DNA from: a virus
IMG/VR virus record: IMGVR_UViG_3300042305_002284
Location: 1 to 64,000 of that record
DNA: 64,000 bases
Reading direction: 5' to 3' (one strand)
A program made the position numbers and the translations under genes. Shown in pieces: positions 4,872 to 12,577 of this stretch; position 1 is the first letter of the stretch, and the number at the start of each line of letters is the position of its first letter. The notes under the pieces are model-generated. The model was given only the letters and a program-made list of their open reading frames with translations, had not been told where the DNA came from and ran no database searches.

Positions 4872-4887
4872 TGTGACCTGCATCACT
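4872..4887. promoter_or_regulatory. CRP-like box
   Basis: TGTGACCTGCATCACT, one mismatch, 11 bp right of dyad 8. Confidence 0.5.
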
Positions 4888-4905
4888 GGCTGCATTGATC
4901 TGTGC

Positions 4906-4934
4906 TTGCATGATCTGATCGGGAGAGGTATAAA
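4906..4934 (+). promoter_or_regulatory. Promoter, leaderless arrangement
   Basis: TTGCAT (4906-4911), 17-bp spacer, TATAAA (4929-4934), 6 nt, ATG at 4941. GGGAGAGG in the spacer would otherwise pass for a ribosome site, but it is 12 nt from the ATG. Confidence 0.55.
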
Positions 4935-4940
4935 AAAAGA

Positions 4941-5102
4941 ATGAACGAACAAGACAAGGTCATGAACGGCTTTTATAACCTTGCAATCATGCAAGCAATC
5001 CACAACCTTGGAAACGCTTATCTGTATGATGCGGTGGCGTTGGAAGACCTTAGAATGTTTGTCGATGCCCTTGAACAGTATGGCGAAGCGGGTGAAGCAT
5101 GA
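4941..5102 (+). CDS. Small helical protein, 53 aa
   Basis: Begins MNEQDKVMNGFYNLAIMQAI and continues with an amphipathic helix (ALEDLRMFVDALEQYGEA). No family recognised. The stop overlaps the ATG of the next gene (ATGA), so the two are probably translationally coupled. The predicted transcript starts at the ATG itself. Confidence 0.65.
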   Translation: MNEQDKVMNGFYNLAIMQAIHNLGNAYLYDAVALEDLRMFVDALEQYGEAGEA

Positions 5103-5317
5103 AAGATAATCTCCAGGATCTTGCAAAGATTGTTACACTGAGCGACGGAGAAACGTGGGACGTAGCTAGCAACACTGTAACTGTAAAGTTTCTAACATGG
5201 GAAGGTGAAGGAGCTTTGTTTGACGGTGGAAGGATTGACACAGTAGAACCAGAACACATTGTTACTGAAGTGTCACTAAAAGATCTTATCCGATGTTGGC
5301 TTGGCCGCGATACTTGA
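5099..5317 (+). CDS. Hypothetical protein, 72 aa
   Basis: Begins MKDNLQDLAKIVTLSDGETW. It is beta-rich in the middle (NTVTVKFLTWEGEGALFDGG) and ends CWLGRDT. No family recognised. It starts inside the stop of the upstream gene, with no separate promoter, so it is second in a three-gene rightward unit. Confidence 0.65.
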   Translation: MKDNLQDLAKIVTLSDGETWDVASNTVTVKFLTWEGEGALFDGGRIDTVEPEHIVTEVSLKDLIRCWLGRDT

Positions 5318-5346
5318 TCGCTGTATAACAAACACAAAGGAACATC

Positions 5347-5427
5347 ATGGAAACCTTTATCACTGCTGCTAACTTCTCTGTGTTACTTTCTTATATCGCT
5401 TGCATTGTAACCGCTTTCACTGTATAG
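5347..5427 (+). CDS. Hydrophobic micropeptide, 26 aa
   Basis: METFITAANFSVLLSYIACI followed by VTAFTV: a single hydrophobic helix. AAAGGA lies 5 nt before the ATG, a good ribosome site, and the gene follows the previous stop by 29 nt. Small membrane peptides are common among phage early genes; no specific function is claimed. Confidence 0.45.
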   Translation: METFITAANFSVLLSYIACIVTAFTV

Positions 5428-5720
5428 TGTAGCCTATACTGACCCCTCCCTGTCGGAATGTATGTCCCTATGGGAGGGGGGTGGTGCCAGTGGGACCTTA
5501 GGTCCCCCGTGACACGCGGGAAAAATTTGTTAACTTCAGACTTTACGCACTGCGTTACAAACAGTAGCAATATAAAGCACACATTTTTCGAAAAATATAA
5601 AAAAGTTCTAAAAGTGTGGTGGGCAAAAAATTCCCCAAAAAATTTTGTCAGACTTTTGCTTTTTATCTATTTATATAAGTCTCTATTTATATAAGTCTAT
5701 TGGTATAAGAAGCAAAACAA
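5428..5720. other. Non-coding boundary with hairpins
   Basis: Marks the change from the GC-richer island to the AT-rich core. Inverted repeats: CCCCTCCC (5443-5450) with GGGAGGGG (5472-5479), and GGGACC / GGTCCC (5492-5506). From 5520 on it is strongly AT-rich and ends in a 16-bp tandem repeat. No gene is evident. Confidence 0.55.
5667..5698. repeat. 16-bp tandem repeat, two exact copies
   Basis: CTATTTATATAAGTCT at 5667-5682 and 5683-5698, 22 bp before the next ATG. CTATTTAT also occurs upstream of other genes in the core, so these copies may be promoter elements. Confidence 0.6.
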
Positions 5721-7169
5721 ATGATAAAAGTAAAAATAAACAACAAGACATTACAAGAGGCACGAACAATACCAGTAAGCAGATATCTTGTTGAACAGTT
5801 GTCTGTGCTCTATAAAAAGGCATTCCTAAAACTTGTTGATGTATATATAGAGGACGAAATTGCCGGCGCTGATCGCGCCGGGAAAAAATTTTTCACAGAA
5901 CTCCGCAATAAAATTGAAGAAAAATACCCAGAAGCAAAAAGTGGTTCAATACCAATAGATAAAAACTTCCTATATGATTTATTGGCAAAAATGAATCGAC
6001 CAAACCGGTATGACAGGCACAAACAAATAAGTGAAATACCGATTGATACACTATTACAAATAATAAAAAACGATCCCGCTGATCCACTAAAACAGTTCTT
6101 GCGCGGGAAGATGGATACACGAACAGCAATCAATAGAATAAAAAAATATTTCCAGGAACGAGATATAGATAGTTTATCTATTGGCGTAGAGTTACAGAAA
6201 ACAGCGCAAGCCAATAATCACAACCTAACAGCAGAGCCCGGAGATGAAATTGAAACATACGCCGGTCTATACTTTGCAGAGAGTGGAACAATTGCCGTAA
6301 CCTTTGAAGCAGGTTTCTTTACAGGAACGATTATAACCGACGACAGTGGCCGGAGAAACAGAATATCGCCAAGACTTAGTCCAGCAGCCGGAAAGCGCCC
6401 AGAAACGATTATAGGCTATTTGGAAGATGAGTTGCGCGAACTCTCTGTATCTGTTCGCCATGAACTTCAACACTTTTATCAAAGTTTATTTTCAAAAGTA
6501 TTTGGTGTTGCTGATTTCAGGGCAGGTCTTCCGCCAAGACAGGTTATAAAGCGCCATCTCTCCGGAGATACACGCGATCCACATTTTTCTGATCCCATTG
6601 AAATGCAAACCGATATTCAAGATGAAGTTGATAAATTTACAACTGGTCTTGATGCACTAATGAACCAATATGGCGATCAACTTGCCGATAAACCAGAACA
6701 AATAAAAAATATAAAAAAAATAATGGTAAAAATATTTACTGGTTCTACACTCAACGATGCAGAACGAGATATAGAAAAAACTTATAAACTATACAGATAT
6801 GTTCAACCAAGCGAAACATTGCGAGATATAAAGTCTGTTGATAAGAGTGGAGAACTATATAGATATGCACTCCGAGTATTGAATAACTCTGTTGCCGATA
6901 TTTTCGGGGAATGTTTGGACGTAAGCAATATTATGAAATTAGATAATAAAAATAAAATAACTGTTTTGTTATCTGAAAACTCAACCCTTGTTGAGAATAT
7001 GTCAAAAGATGAAATCCGCAAACTTGTTCGTGATGAACTTGAAAAGTTGCTGCGAGATAAAGAAACCAAAAAAGAAATTGCCGATATTACCAAGAAAATG
7101 CTGAAAAAACTATACCGTGAACTTTCATTCAATAGCACACACATTGTTGATCAACTTGATATAAGTTGA
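5721..7169 (+). CDS. Putative zinc metallopeptidase, 482 aa
   Basis: The central VRHELQHFYQ (about residue 246) holds an HExxH zinc motif, preceded by a beta-rich stretch (GTIAVTFEAGFFTGTIIT), as in zincin catalytic cores. The N-terminal 190 residues and the C-terminal coiled-coil-like region (LVRDELEKLLRDKETKKEIADI) are unassigned. It is much longer than a minimal zincin domain, so it may be a virion or processing protein. One of four HExxH proteins in this window. Peptidase activity is inferred from the motif only. Confidence 0.65.
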   Translation: MIKVKINNKTLQEARTIPVSRYLVEQLSVLYKKAFLKLVDVYIEDEIAGADRAGKKFFTELRNKIEEKYPEAKSGSIPIDKNFLYDLLAKMNRPNRYDRHKQISEIPIDTLLQIIKNDPADPLKQFLRGKMDTRTAINRIKKYFQERDIDSLSIGVELQKTAQANNHNLTAEPGDEIETYAGLYFAESGTIAVTFEAGFFTGTIITDDSGRRNRISPRLSPAAGKRPETIIGYLEDELRELSVSVRHELQHFYQSLFSKVFGVADFRAGLPPRQVIKRHLSGDTRDPHFSDPIEMQTDIQDEVDKFTTGLDALMNQYGDQLADKPEQIKNIKKIMVKIFTGSTLNDAERDIEKTYKLYRYVQPSETLRDIKSVDKSGELYRYALRVLNNSVADIFGECLDVSNIMKLDNKNKITVLLSENSTLVENMSKDEIRKLVRDELEKLLRDKETKKEIADITKKMLKKLYRELSFNSTHIVDQLDIS

Positions 7170-7176
7170 TATCAAG
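7155..7176. terminator. Bidirectional hairpin between convergent genes
   Basis: CTTGATAT (7155-7162), AAGTTG loop, ATATCAAG (7169-7176), then TGTGTTTT. The stop codons of both convergent genes lie within or at the edge of the hairpin. Confidence 0.55.
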
Positions 7177-7567
7177 TGTGTTTTAGTTCGTTCACGTATT
7201 CTATTGGCATTACTTTAAAAGGTGTTATTGTTTCCAAGATTTCCCAAACATTTACATTTCTGCCGTTTTTTTCTAATCTCAACATTTCTTCTTTTATAAA
7301 AGAATGTGCATCTCGGAAGTCACTGATTGATATTAAGAAGTCTGAATAGTTGTTATCAAGAACATAACTTTCATATTCTTCTTCATCGTGTAAGCATATT
7401 GATTGAAATTCAAAATTTCTGCTTGAAGCATATATCTCTGCTGATTTTTTGCTTTTGAATGCTTTTGTTGGGATATTTGTATCATATCCCATAAACTCTT
7501 GTTGATCGTATATAACAAGATATATTCTTTTCAGTGTCTTTGGCTTGCGAGAAGTTAATTTTTTCAT
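7172..7567 (-). CDS. Hypothetical protein, 131 aa
   Basis: One of only two leftward genes in the core. Begins MKKLTSRKPKTLKRIYLVIY; a basic N-terminus, then a mixed alpha/beta protein with an acidic DEEEYESYV stretch. No family recognised. It is convergent with the metallopeptidase gene and shares its terminator hairpin. Confidence 0.6.
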   Translation of the reverse strand: MKKLTSRKPKTLKRIYLVIYDQQEFMGYDTNIPTKAFKSKKSAEIYASSRNFEFQSICLHDEEEYESYVLDNNYSDFLISISDFRDAHSFIKEEMLRLEKNGRNVNVWEILETITPFKVMPIEYVNELKHT

Positions 7568-7630
7568 TTCCGTGTGTTATTATAAATAGTTATAGCATAT
7601 TTATAAATGAATAAACGGAGTTTTATAACA

Positions 7631-8107
7631 ATGAGAAAAAATCGCGATCCTTATCAAATGGGAAATGCAATAGAATATAACGAAGAGCCAGAATTGGCAG
7701 ATGCTATGCATTTTGATAAAAAACAACATGCACCTGGAAATCGCGAGGGTGGCTTCCGCGCCGGAACAATAGATAACGTGGCAGAAGGTGAGGATTCAGC
7801 TAGTTCAGTTCAAAATAGTGAAAAAGAACAAATCGATGCCATGCTTGAAGATTATAAAAATAAAATAAAAACTGCTGTTTCGGCTCGTCTTCTTGGTAAG
7901 CCGACAAAACTAAAAATGTCTGGCAATAAAAAACTTATCGGTCAGATTGTAAAACTTATAAAAATGGAAACAGATTACCTGAACAGCATTATGTCTGGTC
8001 AGGGTGCTGACGCCCCGATACTCATCAAGATGAAAGCAGAAATAGATCAGGAAGCAAACATGCTTGATAGAATGCTTGGAACCACTGATTTTTGGCCTTT
8101 CAAATAG
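7631..8107 (+). CDS. Hypothetical phage protein, 158 aa
   Basis: Begins MRKNRDPYQMGNAIEYNEEP; a polar N-terminus, then helices (QIDAMLEDYKNKIKTAVSARLL; ILIKMKAEIDQEANMLDRML). The frame is open from an ATG at 7607, but CGGAG lies 10 nt before the ATG at 7631, so I prefer the later start. No domain recognised. It precedes a similar helical gene and may belong to the same unit. Confidence 0.6.
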   Translation: MRKNRDPYQMGNAIEYNEEPELADAMHFDKKQHAPGNREGGFRAGTIDNVAEGEDSASSVQNSEKEQIDAMLEDYKNKIKTAVSARLLGKPTKLKMSGNKKLIGQIVKLIKMETDYLNSIMSGQGADAPILIKMKAEIDQEANMLDRMLGTTDFWPFK

Positions 8108-8116
8108 GAATACAGC

Positions 8117-8407
8117 ATGAAAAACGATAATAAAATTCTAATGGAAATGATAGAACAAGAACTATCAAATACTTCTGAACAGTCAAGAGTTGAAAAACAC
8201 GATCATGAAGGCAAAATGGCCAAGGGAGAACTTCGTGATATGATAAAAAATGCTATATCCTTATATAAAAAATTAGACGACAACGACGAGCTTCCTGGCT
8301 GGATTTCTTCATATATTTCTCTTGCCACCGATTATATTCATACTGTTTCTCAATACATGGCAGAAGACGATCAGTTGGCAAACAGAGAAGAAGAGACAGA
8401 TTTTTGA
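8117..8407 (+). CDS. Hypothetical helical protein, 96 aa
   Basis: Acidic and helical, with KGELRDMIKNAISLYKKL and a conserved-looking WISSYISLATDYIHTVSQYM segment. AGGA lies 7 nt before the ATG. The arrangement of helices is like the C-terminal half of the upstream protein, hinting at a shared fold. Function unknown. Confidence 0.65.
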   Translation: MKNDNKILMEMIEQELSNTSEQSRVEKHDHEGKMAKGELRDMIKNAISLYKKLDDNDELPGWISSYISLATDYIHTVSQYMAEDDQLANREEETDF

Positions 8408-8426
8408 ACAACATTTGCATCAGGAC

Positions 8427-8455
8427 TTGACATCGGAACGATTCGCAGGTAGGTT
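8427..8455 (+). promoter_or_regulatory. Sigma-70-type promoter
   Basis: TTGACA (8427-8432), 17-bp spacer, TAGGTT (8450-8455). The same unusual -10 word occurs in the promoter at 23073-23101. Confidence 0.5.
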
Positions 8456-8473
8456 TGATTTGTGAGGCTATAA

Positions 8474-8746
8474 ATGAAAAAAATAATCAATTCTATCACC
8501 ATTGGCGACATCCTTGTTTACTGCCCTGTTGATATGGATTCAAAAAGGCACGACATAGCTATAATATACGATATAGAAAATATAACAATATATTCTTCTG
8601 TAAAAAGAAAAACAAAAACAAAAAAATATAAAATATTTTGGAATCGTTCTCGCATGACTGACGTGTATTCTGAGAATACTCTGATGAGAAAACTACAACA
8701 TACAATAAACTCAAAAAAATATTTATTTCTTGTAAAACATAAATGA
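8474..8746 (+). CDS. Small basic protein, 90 aa
   Basis: Begins MKKIINSITIGDILVYCPVD; a barrel-like pattern with a Lys-rich middle (VKRKTKTKKYKIF). GAGG lies 6 nt before the ATG. It is the first gene of a run of four small genes (8474-9438) behind a clear promoter. GDILVY resembles the GDLFTE and GDLLIQ motifs of its neighbours, so these may be related small barrels. Confidence 0.6.
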   Translation: MKKIINSITIGDILVYCPVDMDSKRHDIAIIYDIENITIYSSVKRKTKTKKYKIFWNRSRMTDVYSENTLMRKLQHTINSKKYLFLVKHK

Positions 8747-8979
8747 AAAGTAAAAAAGACAAACCACTCTATAAAGTTGGCGATTTATTTACAGAACTTG
8801 TAGATGGCTTGAATTTATCTCTTGGTTTAGTTACAAAAGTTGTTTATAGTAAAAATGAACAAGAATATATATATGTAGTAATGTGGAACGACATGTCGTG
8901 CGAAACTCAAATAAATGAGTTTATAATAAAATGGCGTATTGAAAATAAAATATTTGGATACTATCCTGTCGTAAAATAA
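8743..8979 (+). CDS. Small barrel-like protein, 78 aa
   Basis: Overlaps the previous stop (ATGA). Contains YKVGDLFTEL near the start, then alternating beta stretches (LGLVTKVVYS, YIYVVMWND). Comparable in layout to the genes at 249, 9190 and 27640. No known function. Confidence 0.6.
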   Translation: MKSKKDKPLYKVGDLFTELVDGLNLSLGLVTKVVYSKNEQEYIYVVMWNDMSCETQINEFIIKWRIENKIFGYYPVVK

Positions 8980-8988
8980 GGAATGAAA

Positions 8989-9189
8989 ATGAAGAAAAAA
9001 ATAGAACCTTTTAGAATGCTCGAGCTACATCTTCAATTTGAAAAACTTGAAGAAAAATGGGAAGATGTAAAAAAACAATACGAAAACGATCAATCAAACG
9101 CAGAAGAATATACTAACAAACTTATAAAACTAACGGCTGAAAAGATAAAAGTTTTATCTGAAATATACTCAATGGAAAGCGAAGCATAA
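8989..9189 (+). CDS. Small coiled-coil protein, 66 aa
   Basis: Almost entirely helical (LHLQFEKLEEKWEDVKKQYE, then KLIKLTAEKIKVLSEI). Two ATGs are available; AAGGA is too close to the one at 8983 and well placed for 8989, so I use 8989. Function unknown. Confidence 0.6.
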   Translation: MKKKIEPFRMLELHLQFEKLEEKWEDVKKQYENDQSNAEEYTNKLIKLTAEKIKVLSEIYSMESEA

Positions 9190-9438
9190 GTGTTGGAATT
9201 CAAAAATATTTGTGTTGGAGATCTCTTGATACAAGAAGTCCCAGATCCATTAAATATAACTCAAAAAATAAACCGTAGAGGTATAATAATAGAAGTTTCA
9301 AATAATATTTCTACCATAGAATGGATGCCTGACGGAGAAAGTTATTTGCAGCAATATAAAAAAACTTCTATTTTAAATCTATCTTTGCGAAAAATGATAA
9401 TGGACGGCTATATAAAACATTACAGCGTCAGCAAGTAA
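9190..9438 (+). CDS. Small barrel-like protein, 82 aa, GTG start
   Basis: Begins at a GTG directly after the previous stop. Contains ICVGDLLIQEVPD, RRGIIIEVSNN and STIEWMPDG, a beta pattern like the upstream small proteins. TTG at 9193 is an alternative start. Function unknown. Confidence 0.55.
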   Translation: MLEFKNICVGDLLIQEVPDPLNITQKINRRGIIIEVSNNISTIEWMPDGESYLQQYKKTSILNLSLRKMIMDGYIKHYSVSK

Positions 9439-9490
9439 GCGTTTGCTCTCCGCGTCGCCGCGTGCTACTGTTGGCTTTCTCGGAGGTCAA

Positions 9491-10417
9491 ATGTCACTCT
9501 CGGTCTGCTGCCAGTGGCTTGAACCGCGCACAAAGCGCGATGGAACTATTGTATACGAAAACTCAATTGAAGAAAAGTTGCTTCAACTTGGTGCCTTCAA
9601 AAAAGGTAAATATACAGAAGAATATATCAAACAAGTTTATATAAACAATATCAACGAACTTATAAAGTTGATTCCAAAACTAAAAACAAATAATATCAAG
9701 TCTTTTCGTATGTCAAGCAATGTTTTGCCGTTGTTTGAGTTTTGTGAAAAGATTGCAAAAACACCTGAAATAACAAACCGGTTCCAAGTTCTTGGCAAGT
9801 TGTTTTTAGAAAACAATATTCGTGTTTCTTGTCATCCCGGACAGTTTGCTGTGATTAGTAGTGATAGCGATCAAGTTATCGCCAACAGTGTCAAAGAACT
9901 AAACTATCATGCTTGGATGTTTGAACAAATGGGTTTTGATAGAACTCCATATTATGCTATCAATATTCATGGCGGTAAAAGAGGAAACATTGAACGCGCT
10001 ATTGAAACCATTCTTGCTTTACCAGAAGCTACAAAAAGCCGGCTTACACTCGAGAATGATGAGAGTTCATACAGCGTATTAGAATTGCTAAAAATACACG
10101 AGAAAACAGGAACGCCAATCGTATGGGATAGTCACCACCATAGTTTCAACACCGGTGATATGAATTATGATGAAGCCTGCGAAGAAACAATGAAAACTTG
10201 GGGCAACATCAAGCCTCTTCAACATTTAAGTAATACAGAGCCTGGTCTTGAAACCGGTTCTTTTACTGAACGAAGAAAGCATAGTTATCATATTCATTAC
10301 ATACCAGAAAAACAAAAACAGGTTATGATGGAAAATATTGTAGATGTCGACATTGAAGCAAAAGGAAAAAATTTGGCAGTTATAAAAATGAAAAATGATT
10401 TTCCTGGTCTTATTTAG
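9491..10417 (+). CDS. uvsE: UV damage endonuclease (UvdE/UvsE family), 308 aa
   Basis: TIM-barrel nuclease that nicks 5' of UV photoproducts to start excision repair. Visible family motifs: CHPGQF, INIHGG, LTLENDE, WDSHHH and HIHYI, which supply the metal-binding His, Glu and Asp residues. The frame is open from 9443, but GGAGG lies 4 nt before the ATG at 9491 and the preceding 50 bp look non-coding and GC-rich. It would protect phage DNA in sunlit habitats. Confidence 0.93.
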   Translation: MSLSVCCQWLEPRTKRDGTIVYENSIEEKLLQLGAFKKGKYTEEYIKQVYINNINELIKLIPKLKTNNIKSFRMSSNVLPLFEFCEKIAKTPEITNRFQVLGKLFLENNIRVSCHPGQFAVISSDSDQVIANSVKELNYHAWMFEQMGFDRTPYYAINIHGGKRGNIERAIETILALPEATKSRLTLENDESSYSVLELLKIHEKTGTPIVWDSHHHSFNTGDMNYDEACEETMKTWGNIKPLQHLSNTEPGLETGSFTERRKHSYHIHYIPEKQKQVMMENIVDVDIEAKGKNLAVIKMKNDFPGLI

Positions 10418-10431
10418 TAAAGGTGATGAAT

Positions 10432-10776
10432 ATGCTAAATAATCTACTTGCTTCGCTTGCTTTTACCTATGATATAAGAATATCACCAAAATATATTATG
10501 GAATCTATTATGGACGATGATGAAAAGAAAAAACAAGAAAACATTTCTTGGCAAGAATACATGCAAGAATATAACTATCAATATTCAGACTTTTTTACAG
10601 ATGAAGAAGATAGTGAGCATCCCTATTATGAAAATAGCACAGTATTTGCAAACCCATTTTGTAATAAATGCTCAGTAGAAACTTTAACTCTTATTGAAAC
10701 TACCGAACAAGAAACTTTTTTATCCAAATGTCCCAAATGTTGGACAACATATAAAACAAAAATTAACGGAGAGTGA
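10432..10776 (+). CDS. Zinc-ribbon protein, 114 aa
   Basis: Acidic N-terminal two thirds, then CNKC and CPKC 31 residues apart, a four-cysteine zinc ribbon, with the sequence ending YKTKINGE. AAAGG supports the ATG at 10432 rather than those at 10423 (GTG) or 10426. Possibly a small nucleic-acid- or protein-binding factor. Confidence 0.6.
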   Translation: MLNNLLASLAFTYDIRISPKYIMESIMDDDEKKKQENISWQEYMQEYNYQYSDFFTDEEDSEHPYYENSTVFANPFCNKCSVETLTLIETTEQETFLSKCPKCWTTYKTKINGE

Positions 10777-10777
10777 G

Positions 10778-11347
10778 ATGCTAAAAATAGGTGATTGGGT
10801 AGAAATAACTCCACAGTCTGATTTGCGTTGGGGAACGTGGACATCATCAAGAGATGTGTATGATAGTTTCCGATCAAGGATTGGTGTGATAGAAAATATT
10901 TGCGAAGACTACGAAAGAGATGGTCATTATTTATATTCTGTAAAAGTTGATTTTCCAAATGGACTAAACAATCTTCCCGCAGGGGAATATTACGAATGGT
11001 TTCGCGACTATCATCTTATTTTGTCTTCAAAATCAAGAGCAACTTTACACAGCAACATGATCCAAGTCGGCAATGAACTTCAAGAGTGGGAAGCTTTGAA
11101 GAAGAGAAAAACTGATGAAATTCTAAAAAAAGTATTCTGCCCACCAGAAGAAAATCTAAAACCTATTAGAAAAAAACAAGACGATCCAAATCAATGGGAA
11201 CTCAAAACACCTGTTGATAATGCAGATGGCAACTACGATATGTATTATGATTATTATAGTTATAGTGGAAGTTATTCAAATACTACTAATATAGATCATT
11301 ACTATTATATGGATCTGCTAGGAGACGATGACGATAAAAATACTTGA
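10778..11347 (+). CDS. Hypothetical protein, 189 aa
   Basis: Begins MLKIGDWVEITPQSDLRWGT, then a barrel-like domain (IGVIENICEDY, LYSVKVDFPNG) and a Tyr/Asp-rich tail (DYYSYSGSYSN, YYYMDLLGDDDD). GGAG is 6 nt before the ATG; the longer frame from 10694 overlaps the upstream gene and is unlikely. The N-terminal part may share the fold of the small GDL-type proteins. Confidence 0.6.
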   Translation: MLKIGDWVEITPQSDLRWGTWTSSRDVYDSFRSRIGVIENICEDYERDGHYLYSVKVDFPNGLNNLPAGEYYEWFRDYHLILSSKSRATLHSNMIQVGNELQEWEALKKRKTDEILKKVFCPPEENLKPIRKKQDDPNQWELKTPVDNADGNYDMYYDYYSYSGSYSNTTNIDHYYYMDLLGDDDDKNT

Positions 11348-11513
11348 TAAACCTTTTGAAGTTGGACAACTGGTTTATCTCACAACACGCGATCCACCAG
11401 AGATAGCAGTTATTGTAAAAGTAAAAAAACTTTTACGATTATATGATATACTTCTTCAAAAGGAACAGTTATATCTAAAAGATGTTCACGAAAACTATAT
11501 AAAAAAAATATAA
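11328..11513 (+). CDS. Small barrel-like protein, 61 aa
   Basis: Overlaps the previous gene by 20 nt, with GGAG 3 nt before the ATG. Contains VGQLVYLTTRDPPEIAVIV, again a short beta-barrel pattern. A strong terminator follows. Confidence 0.55.
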   Translation: MTIKILDKPFEVGQLVYLTTRDPPEIAVIVKVKKLLRLYDILLQKEQLYLKDVHENYIKKI

Positions 11514-11525
11514 AACAAAACACAG

Positions 11526-11560
11526 CCCCGATAAACTATTTATGTTTATCGGGGTTTTTT
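11526..11560 (+). terminator. Intrinsic terminator
   Basis: Perfect 11-bp stem CCCCGATAAAC / GTTTATCGGGG, loop TATTTAT, then six T. The next start codon is one base after the T run, and the stem/loop junction contains CTATTTAT, a word found before other core genes. Confidence 0.9.
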
Positions 11561-11561
11561 C

Positions 11562-11993
11562 ATGTCTAAAATCGTTGTAAAGATACAAAATACAAAAACT
11601 TATCAAAGTGCGCATGTTGTTATAGTTCATGATGAAAATGTTCTTATTTTGAGAAGAAGTGAAAGCGATACTTGGATGCCTGGTCACTATGGTTTACCAG
11701 GAGGTAAAATAGAAACTGGTGAAGAGTTGCTACAAGGCGCTTGTCGCGAATGTAAAGAAGAAACAAATTTGGATATTTTTCCACAAGATTTAGTATTTTT
11801 GCCAAAATCCACCATTGATAATAATCACGCTTTCTTTTGCACTACAAAATATAACGGAAAAGTAAAGTTAGATTTTGAACACGATGATTATAAATGGATA
11901 AATCCAAAAAACCTGTCTAACTATAAAATAGTTCCAGATTTATTATCAATAGTTACAGAGGCTTGGGAGAAAATAAACAGTGTTCAAAGATAA
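11562..11993 (+). CDS. NUDIX hydrolase, 143 aa
   Basis: Hydrolyses a nucleoside diphosphate linked to another group; substrate unknown. The Nudix box is visible: GGKIETGEELLQGACRECKE followed by ETN, with the catalytic REx2EE intact but the usual Gly after it replaced. The ATG follows a terminator T run by one base, so no ribosome site fits; a promoter inside the terminator and a leaderless or very short leader is possible. Roles in phages include mutagenic-nucleotide clean-up and RNA decapping. Confidence 0.85.
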   Translation: MSKIVVKIQNTKTYQSAHVVIVHDENVLILRRSESDTWMPGHYGLPGGKIETGEELLQGACRECKEETNLDIFPQDLVFLPKSTIDNNHAFFCTTKYNGKVKLDFEHDDYKWINPKNLSNYKIVPDLLSIVTEAWEKINSVQR

Positions 11994-12573
11994 ATTCATT
12001 CAATTTTTTTATAAATTTACTTGGTTTTCAATGTTTTGGTATTCTTTTACTATGTTTTTTTCAAAAAAACTAAAAAAATGCCCCATTCCAATATATAATA
12101 ATGTTGAAGAAATAACAAAAACATTAAGAAAAGGGGCTCTATACAAGTATGATATTATTGCTGGTATAAGAAGCGACTATCTTATTCATCCTTCCGTCAT
12201 TCAATGTCGTTTGGAGAATAGTGAAAAGTTTGGTGACTGTGATGATCATGCTATCTATTGGTGTGCAGCGCTAAAAAAATCAAAAATAGCAAAAAAAGTA
12301 TGGTTTTCTTTCTTCACAATGAAGGGTATCGGAGTGGATCAATCGTATTTTTCTCATGCCGTATGTGTTTTTACAGATAATGAAGATAAAATGTATTGGT
12401 GTGACTACAAAAATCCAAAAAATATTGAAAAATTTAGTGATTTTCAAAAAGAATCCGCAAATAAGTACGGAAACGAACCGGTATGCTCTGTCATGTGGGA
12501 AGTCGTTGACGTGAAAGATGATGATACACCAGTGTTTGGAAAAATAACTCGTATTTTACCGGAAAAAATATAA
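11980..12573 (+). CDS. Transglutaminase-like cysteine protease, 197 aa
   Basis: FGDCDDHAIYWCAAL (about residue 85) carries the GDCDD-x-A signature of the bacterial transglutaminase-like cysteine protease fold; FSHAVCVF supplies the His and WCDYKNP the Asp. An aromatic N-terminal segment (FSMFWYSFTMFF) could anchor it in a membrane. Start is a GTG overlapping the NUDIX end, with GGGAG 10 nt before. It might act on cell-wall or virion proteins. Confidence 0.65.
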   Translation: MFKDKFIQFFYKFTWFSMFWYSFTMFFSKKLKKCPIPIYNNVEEITKTLRKGALYKYDIIAGIRSDYLIHPSVIQCRLENSEKFGDCDDHAIYWCAALKKSKIAKKVWFSFFTMKGIGVDQSYFSHAVCVFTDNEDKMYWCDYKNPKNIEKFSDFQKESANKYGNEPVCSVMWEVVDVKDDDTPVFGKITRILPEKI

Positions 12574-12577
12574 AAAT

